Origin: Candidatus Equibacterium intestinale
GTDB lineage: Bacteria > Bacteroidota > Bacteroidia > Bacteroidales > UBA932
Length of the DNA: 9,781 nucleotides
Assembly (NCBI GenBank): GCA_018064305.1
Contig: JAGHVP010000124.1
Span: 1-9,781 of the forward strand
Direction: 5' to 3'
Part shown: in pieces, positions 6,406 through 9,781 of the stretch
Position numbering within the stretch: the first letter of the stretch is position 1
How the letters are laid out: every line of letters begins with the position of its first letter
Notes under the pieces: generated by a model
The model's database searches: none
Seen by the model: only the letters and a program-made list of their open reading frames with translations
What the model was told of the DNA's origin: nothing
Translations under genes and position numbers: made by a program

Positions 6406-7707
6406 ATGATTTGGAATCCTGAAAAAGAGTGCGCATCACGGGAAGAACTGCACAGGCTGCAGAGTGAAAGGCTTGTGAATATCGTTAAATACACTTACGA
6501 CAACGTCAAATTCTACCATGAAAGGATGGATGCCTGCGGAGTGAAACCGTCTGACATCAGAAGCATAGACGACATCGGCATGCTCCCGTTCATGACAAAG
6601 CAGGACCTCAGGGACTACTACCCCACCGAGACATTCGCTGCTCCAATGAGCGAGATCGTGCGTTTTCACGCCTCAAGCGGCACCACCGGCAAACCGATTG
6701 TGGCAGGTTACACACGCAATGACCTTGACAACTGGAGCGAAGGTGTGGCGCGATGCCTCACGGCATACGGGCTGAGCAAACACGACATCATACAGATATC
6801 ATACGGCTACGGCCTGTTCACCGGAGGACTTGGAGCACACGAAGGAGCCACCAAGGTGGGATGTTCGGTGCTCCCCGCATCCAGCGGCAACACTTCAAAG
6901 CAGCTGCTGCTCATGAAGGACCTTGGTGTGACTGCACTCTGCTGCACACCTTCCTACGCCCTTTTCCTGGCCGAATCGCTCCATTCCACTCCCGGTTTCT
7001 CACCCGACCAGATGAACCTCAAGGTGGGTATCTTCGGTGCGGAGCCCTGGAGCGAGAACATGCGGGCCGAGCTTGAAGACAAACTCGGCATCAAGGCATA
7101 CGACATCTACGGGCTCACCGAAGTAAGCGGCCCCGGCGTAGGAGGCGAATGTGAATATCAGGACGGAACACACATCTGGGAGGATATGTTCTACCCCGAG
7201 ATAATAGATCCCAACACATGCCGGCCTCTTGATTACGGGCAGACAGGCGAGCTTGTGTTCACCACACTTCTCAAGGAAGGCATGCCGGTGATACGCTACC
7301 GCACACGCGACCTCACCCACCTCAATGCCGACAGATGCCGGTGCGGCCGCACCATGGTAAGAATGGGCAAGATTATGGGAAGGACAGATGACATGCTCAT
7401 AGTACGTGGTGTGAATGTATTCCCCAGCCAGATAGAATCTGTGATACTGGAATTTGCAGAATGCAGCGGACAGTATCTCATAACAATCGACCGTATCAAC
7501 AACAACGACACATTCCAGCTCGACCTCGAGCTCCGTCCCGACTGTTACAGCGACAATATGAGCCGTATGGAAAACCTCAAGAAGGAGATAGTGGGACGGC
7601 TGGCCAGTGTCATAGGGCTCAAATGCGACCTTCACATCGTCGAGCCCGGCAACATAGAGCGTTCGTGCGGCAAGGCTAAACACGTAGCAGACCTTAGAAA
7701 AATTTAA
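6406..7707 (+). CDS. paaK: Phenylacetate--CoA ligase family enzyme (aryl acetate activation)
   Basis: This is a 433-residue adenylate-forming enzyme that makes aryl acetyl-CoA from an aryl acetate, ATP and CoA. Motifs seen: SSGTTGKP (90-97, nucleotide loop), YGLTE (235-239), RTRDLT (299-304), a CRCGR pair of cysteines (311-315), GRTDDMLIVRGVNVFP (325-340, hinge and CoA-binding region) and lysines near the C-terminus (GKAKHV, 422-427), one of which is probably catalytic. The ATG at 6406, 5 bases after the trpB2 stop, is preferred over a TTG at 6397 that overlaps it. In Bacteroidota this family usually sits with an ACT protein and often with indolepyruvate oxidoreductase. Regulation by Phe and Trp through the attenuator suggests phenylacetate and indoleacetate as substrates; this is inference. 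Confidence 0.92.
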   Translation: MIWNPEKECASREELHRLQSERLVNIVKYTYDNVKFYHERMDACGVKPSDIRSIDDIGMLPFMTKQDLRDYYPTETFAAPMSEIVRFHASSGTTGKPIVAGYTRNDLDNWSEGVARCLTAYGLSKHDIIQISYGYGLFTGGLGAHEGATKVGCSVLPASSGNTSKQLLLMKDLGVTALCCTPSYALFLAESLHSTPGFSPDQMNLKVGIFGAEPWSENMRAELEDKLGIKAYDIYGLTEVSGPGVGGECEYQDGTHIWEDMFYPEIIDPNTCRPLDYGQTGELVFTTLLKEGMPVIRYRTRDLTHLNADRCRCGRTMVRMGKIMGRTDDMLIVRGVNVFPSQIESVILEFAECSGQYLITIDRINNNDTFQLDLELRPDCYSDNMSRMENLKKEIVGRLASVIGLKCDLHIVEPGNIERSCGKAKHVADLRKI

Positions 7708-7727
7708 AATCATAAATTCCAGCATAT

Positions 7728-8111
7728 ATGATAATCCAGCAACTCTCTATTTTCGTCCAGAACAAGATAGGACGGTTCACCGAGGTCACAAACATCCTTG
7801 GACAGGCCGGAGTTAACATGGAGGCTTTCACTGTTTCTGAGAATTCCGACTTCGGTATCCTGCGTCTGATTGTAGACGACACACAGCGCGCCGTTGACGC
7901 ACTGCGCGCAGCGAACTTTGCCGTAAACATCACTGACGTAGTTTGTCTGGACTGTGCCGACACCCCCGGCTCGATTGCACCGTTCATGAACATACTCTCA
8001 AGGGAAGGCGTCTCTATAGAGTATATGTATGCTTTCACGATGGGAGACCGCTCCCGCATCGTGATCCGCACAGATGACCTCGAACGCTGCGACAGACTTA
8101 TCTCTGAATAG
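7728..8111 (+). CDS. Tandem ACT-domain protein
   Basis: This is a 127-residue protein of two ACT domains. The first (about residues 3-68) has the pattern LSIFVQNKIGRFTEVTNIL with GVNMEAFTV; the second (about 71-127) repeats it as VVCLDCADTPGSIAPFMNIL with GVSIEYMYAF. ACT pairs bind amino acids and act as sensors. No catalytic domain is attached. It lies 20 bases after paaK, a pairing common in Bacteroidota, so it may bind Phe, Trp or an aryl acetate derivative and control PaaK or a partner. The protein ends soon after the last helix begins (DLERCDRLISE) and looks shorter at the C-terminus than the relatives I recall. It is the last gene before a strong terminator. Confidence 0.9.
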   Translation: MIIQQLSIFVQNKIGRFTEVTNILGQAGVNMEAFTVSENSDFGILRLIVDDTQRAVDALRAANFAVNITDVVCLDCADTPGSIAPFMNILSREGVSIEYMYAFTMGDRSRIVIRTDDLERCDRLISE

Positions 8112-8136
8112 TCTGGAAGCAGCTGGCAGAATTTCT

Positions 8137-8163
8137 AAAAATCGGCTTTCATGGCCGATTTTT
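8137..8163 (+). terminator. Intrinsic terminator of the trpB2-paaK-ACT operon
   Basis: AAAAATCGGC (8137-8146) and GCCGATTTTT (8154-8163) form a perfect 10-bp stem with a 7-base loop, 25 bases after the ACT gene stop. The A run and T run flank the stem on both sides, so it would work in either direction. Confidence 0.9.
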
Positions 8164-8196
8164 CTGTTTATGGCCGGTACGGCAATGGCTTTGATG

Positions 8197-8204
8197 TAGC
8201 TTTG
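8197..8204 (+). promoter_or_regulatory. Promoter -7 element of the DUF4493/DUF6359 lipoprotein gene
   Basis: TAGCTTTG matches TAnnTTTG exactly and follows the terminator at 8137-8163. No clear TTTG lies at the proper -33 distance. The ATG at 8252 would have an untranslated leader of about 40 bases. Confidence 0.5.
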
Positions 8205-8251
8205 CGGCTGAGAATATCCGCCCCGATTGGATACATCAAAACCATTATGAC

Positions 8252-9346
8252 ATGAGAAAAAGATTCATAGCGACAGCTATCTTGTACTTTGCATTCCTGG
8301 CAGCCGTAGTGGCGCTTGCCGGATGCAACTCAATACGTGAATGGACAAGCCGCGAACCGGCTACCATCAACACTTCTTTCAGCGTTGCCAACACGCTGCT
8401 TGCCACACGGTCTAAAAGCAGGCCCGACACAAACTCCTTTATCCTGAACATCAGGAATTCGGGTGGCGACGTAATCTACAACGGCCTGTACGGCCTCAAG
8501 CCTGCAGAGATGACCATTCCTGCAGGAGCTTATACCTTGAGTGTAATCTCAGAAGAATTTGACGCCCCAGCATGGGAGACACCTGTATACGGTGACTCGG
8601 TGGACATTGTGGTGGCAAGCGGAGAAACGGCGAATGTCTCTTTTGTCTGCAAGATGCTTAACACAGGTGTCCGCATCAGAATGAGTGAGAGATACTTGAG
8701 CAAATATCCGGGAAGCCTGGTCGTAGAGCAGGACGGCGGGGCGTTGTCATACACCTACGGCGAACAGCGTTTCGGCTATTTCTGTGCCGGTAATGCCACA
8801 TTCAAAGGCACCGACAGCAAGGGCGCGCAGGAAGTGCTCTTCAGCAAGAACTTCAATGCAGGAGACATGCTCACCCTCTCTCTCGACGCCACAAGCGTAG
8901 ACTCCAGGCAGTCTGTCAGCATATCTGTCGACACCACAAGGAACTGGTGCTACGAGGCAGTTGTGGTAGGAAGATATGCCGGTGACAACGGCGACGGCAA
9001 GACAGCTGCAACAGCCTTCAGTCCGTCTGCAGCACAGAACCATGTAGGTGAAACAGCCTGGGTTTGGGGATATATTGTCGGTGGAGACCTGAGCAGTTCT
9101 GCAATCTCCTTCGAACCGCCTTTCACAAAGGCCACCAACCTGGCGATTGCAGAAAGCCCGGTATGCACCACCCGCAGTGAATGCCTTTCGGTAGAGCTTG
9201 CCAGCGGCAGTGAAATCCGTAACGGAATCAACCTTACCGACCATCCCGAAATGCTGGGGAGGAAAGTGGCGATACAAGGCACCATCACCGCCTCGTATCT
9301 TGGTCTGGTTGGTCTGAAAAGCGTGAAGGACTACTCTGTAGACTAA
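8252..9346 (+). CDS. DUF4493- and DUF6359-like lipoprotein
   Basis: This is a 364-residue lipoprotein of unknown function. A long signal ends in LAGC with the cysteine at residue 25. Two parts can be seen. Residues about 38-235 resemble DUF4493: a carbohydrate-binding-like beta region where IYNGLYGLKP and MTIPAGAYTLSVISEEFDAPAWETPVYG are followed by a VASGETANVSFVCKMLNTGVRI stretch. Residues about 240-364 resemble DUF6359, an OB-like domain: GDNGDGKTAATAF, AWVWGYIVGG, TNLAIAES, VELASGSEIRNGINLTDHPEMLGRKV and the closing GLVGLKSVKDYSVD. Both families are common in Bacteroidales cell-surface proteins. It is transcribed alone, from its own promoter. Family assignments rest on recognition only. 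Confidence 0.8.
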   Translation: MRKRFIATAILYFAFLAAVVALAGCNSIREWTSREPATINTSFSVANTLLATRSKSRPDTNSFILNIRNSGGDVIYNGLYGLKPAEMTIPAGAYTLSVISEEFDAPAWETPVYGDSVDIVVASGETANVSFVCKMLNTGVRIRMSERYLSKYPGSLVVEQDGGALSYTYGEQRFGYFCAGNATFKGTDSKGAQEVLFSKNFNAGDMLTLSLDATSVDSRQSVSISVDTTRNWCYEAVVVGRYAGDNGDGKTAATAFSPSAAQNHVGETAWVWGYIVGGDLSSSAISFEPPFTKATNLAIAESPVCTTRSECLSVELASGSEIRNGINLTDHPEMLGRKVAIQGTITASYLGLVGLKSVKDYSVD

Positions 9347-9362
9347 ATATTTCCAAAATAAT

Positions 9363-9393
9363 TTTGTTTATTAGGAATAAAAATCTACATTTG
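9363..9393 (+). promoter_or_regulatory. Promoter of the tRNA-Lys gene
   Basis: TTTG at 9363-9366, 19 bases, then TACATTTG at 9386-9393 is an exact fit to the Bacteroidota consensus TTTG-N19-TAnnTTTG. Transcription should start near 9398-9400, about 30 bases before the mature tRNA. Confidence 0.8.
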
Positions 9394-9402
9394 CACTCCC
9401 AA

Positions 9403-9420
9403 AACAGAAGAGATTCTGTT
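9403..9420 (+). other. Hairpin in the 5' leader of the tRNA-Lys precursor
   Basis: AACAGAA (9403-9409) and TTCTGTT (9414-9420) form a perfect 7-bp stem closed by GAGA, a GNRA-type tetraloop. It lies between the predicted start of transcription and the tRNA. It may help folding or processing of the precursor by RNase P; chance is possible. Confidence 0.45.
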
Positions 9421-9430
9421 GAAGGAGTCT

Positions 9431-9503
9431 GACTTGCTAGCTCAGTTGGTAGAGCACAGCACTTTTAATGCTGGGGTCTTGGGTTCGAGCCCCAAGCAGG
9501 TCA
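9431..9503 (+). tRNA. tRNA-Lys (anticodon TTT)
   Basis: This is a full cloverleaf of 73 bases. The acceptor stem GACTTGC (9431-9437) pairs with GCAGGTC (9496-9502) with one G-T pair, and the discriminator is A9503. The D arm carries AGCTCAGTTGGTAGAGC. The anticodon stem CAGCA (9457-9461) and TGCTG (9469-9473) encloses CTTTTAA with anticodon TTT at 9464-9466. The T arm is TTGGG-TTCGAGC-CCCAA (9479-9495). The CCA end is not encoded (ACAA follows), so it must be added after transcription. Confidence 0.97.
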
Positions 9504-9505
9504 CA

Positions 9506-9540
9506 AAAAAAAGCAGGCGTTTCAAACGTCTGCTTTTTTT
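9506..9540 (+). terminator. Intrinsic terminator after tRNA-Lys
   Basis: AAAAAAAGCAGGCGT (9506-9520) pairs with ACGTCTGCTTTTTTT (9526-9540), with one G-T pair and a 5-base loop. It begins two bases after the mature tRNA 3' end. It could also serve the converging minus-strand gene at 9569. Confidence 0.88.
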
Positions 9541-9557
9541 GTTTGCCGGTCAGTCTG

Positions 9558-9577
9558 TTTATTCCTGTTTATTCCTG
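9558..9577. repeat. Tandem 10-bp duplication across a stop codon
   Basis: TTTATTCCTG occurs twice in direct succession (9558-9567 and 9568-9577). On the minus strand each copy supplies GAATAA, so the stop codon of the minus-strand gene at 9569 lies within the duplication. This looks like a slippage duplication. Confidence 0.7.
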
Positions 9578-9781
9578 GAAGCTCTTCTCGAACCTGACAG
9601 CTTCAGGAGTCTGGACCTTGATCTTCACACAGTCATCAAGCACCTTGCCACCATTCAGCCCGATAACCTTCAGTGCGTGGCCGAATGAAATTTCATAAGT
9701 CCTGTTGAGTGAAAGATTTGTGTAGGCGAAGTTGATGTCTCCACATCGGCGAGACCGGCCTTGAACTGCTCGGGGATATTG
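9569..9781 (-). pseudogene. 3' end of an unidentified gene with an apparent one-base deletion
   Basis: The minus strand entering from the right edge reads NIPEQFKAGLADV in one frame (9780-9742). After about 9740 the plausible protein continues in the next frame as DINFAYTNLS... and ends EKSFQE followed by TAA at 9571-9569 (56 residues). Neither frame alone makes sense throughout: the first frame drifts into unlikely sequence and soon stops, and upstream of the shift the second frame reads Arg-rich. Restoring one base in GATGTGGA-GACATC would join them. I do not recognise the family; the visible part has regular beta-like alternation (INFAYTNLSLN, YEISFGHALKVIGLN). It may be a true pseudogene or a sequencing error near a contig end. 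It converges on the tRNA-Lys terminator. Confidence 0.5.

Noticed and set aside
9419..9698. Plus-strand open frames of 76 and 89 codons
   Set aside because: They run through the tRNA-Lys gene and its terminator, so they are chance frames.
1..9781. CRISPR arrays, insertion sequences, phage genes or toxin-antitoxin pairs
   Set aside because: No spaced direct repeats, transposase or integrase motifs, or paired small genes of that kind were seen.

Overview
The window looks like chromosomal DNA from a gut-type Bacteroidales bacterium (Bacteroidota). The evidence is three exact matches to the Bacteroidota -7 promoter element TAnnTTTG on the plus strand and one on the minus strand, little sign of Shine-Dalgarno sites, a DUF4493/DUF6359-type lipoprotein, and gene families typical of the order (DUF1080, Tat-exported Gfo/Idh/MocA oxidoreductase, TrpB2, PaaK plus tandem-ACT protein). 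The genus cannot be fixed from the sequence alone.

Layout, left to right. Positions 1-217 hold no confident gene, but there is a large inverted repeat and possibly the first codons of a minus-strand gene that leaves the window. Minus-strand genes follow: a small unknown protein (218-634) behind asnA, the ammonia-dependent asparagine synthetase (658-1695). Diverging from asnA is a tight plus-strand three-gene operon (1778-4812): Tat-exported Gfo/Idh/MocA oxidoreductase, DUF1080 lipoprotein and Sec-exported TIM-barrel isomerase/epimerase. This set fits a periplasmic 3-keto-glycoside pathway: oxidise C3 of a glycoside, cleave or hydrate the 3-keto sugar, then isomerise it.

The most interesting part is 4840-8163. 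A Bacteroidota promoter precedes a 16-residue leader peptide (4883-4933) containing three consecutive Phe codons followed by three consecutive Trp codons. A perfect 8-bp antiterminator pairing and a long intrinsic terminator follow, then trpB2, a phenylacetate-CoA-ligase family gene (paaK) and a tandem ACT-domain protein, ended by a 10-bp-stem terminator. This reads as a classical ribosome-mediated attenuator sensing charged tRNA-Phe and tRNA-Trp. The most economical interpretation is an operon for recovering Phe and Trp from indole and aryl acetates, switched on by starvation for either amino acid.

The right end carries a DUF4493-DUF6359 lipoprotein under its own promoter (8252-9346), a tRNA-Lys(TTT) with a textbook TTTG-N19-TAnnTTTG promoter and a strong terminator, and, on the minus strand, the 3' end of an unidentified gene that appears to contain a one-base deletion near 9740.
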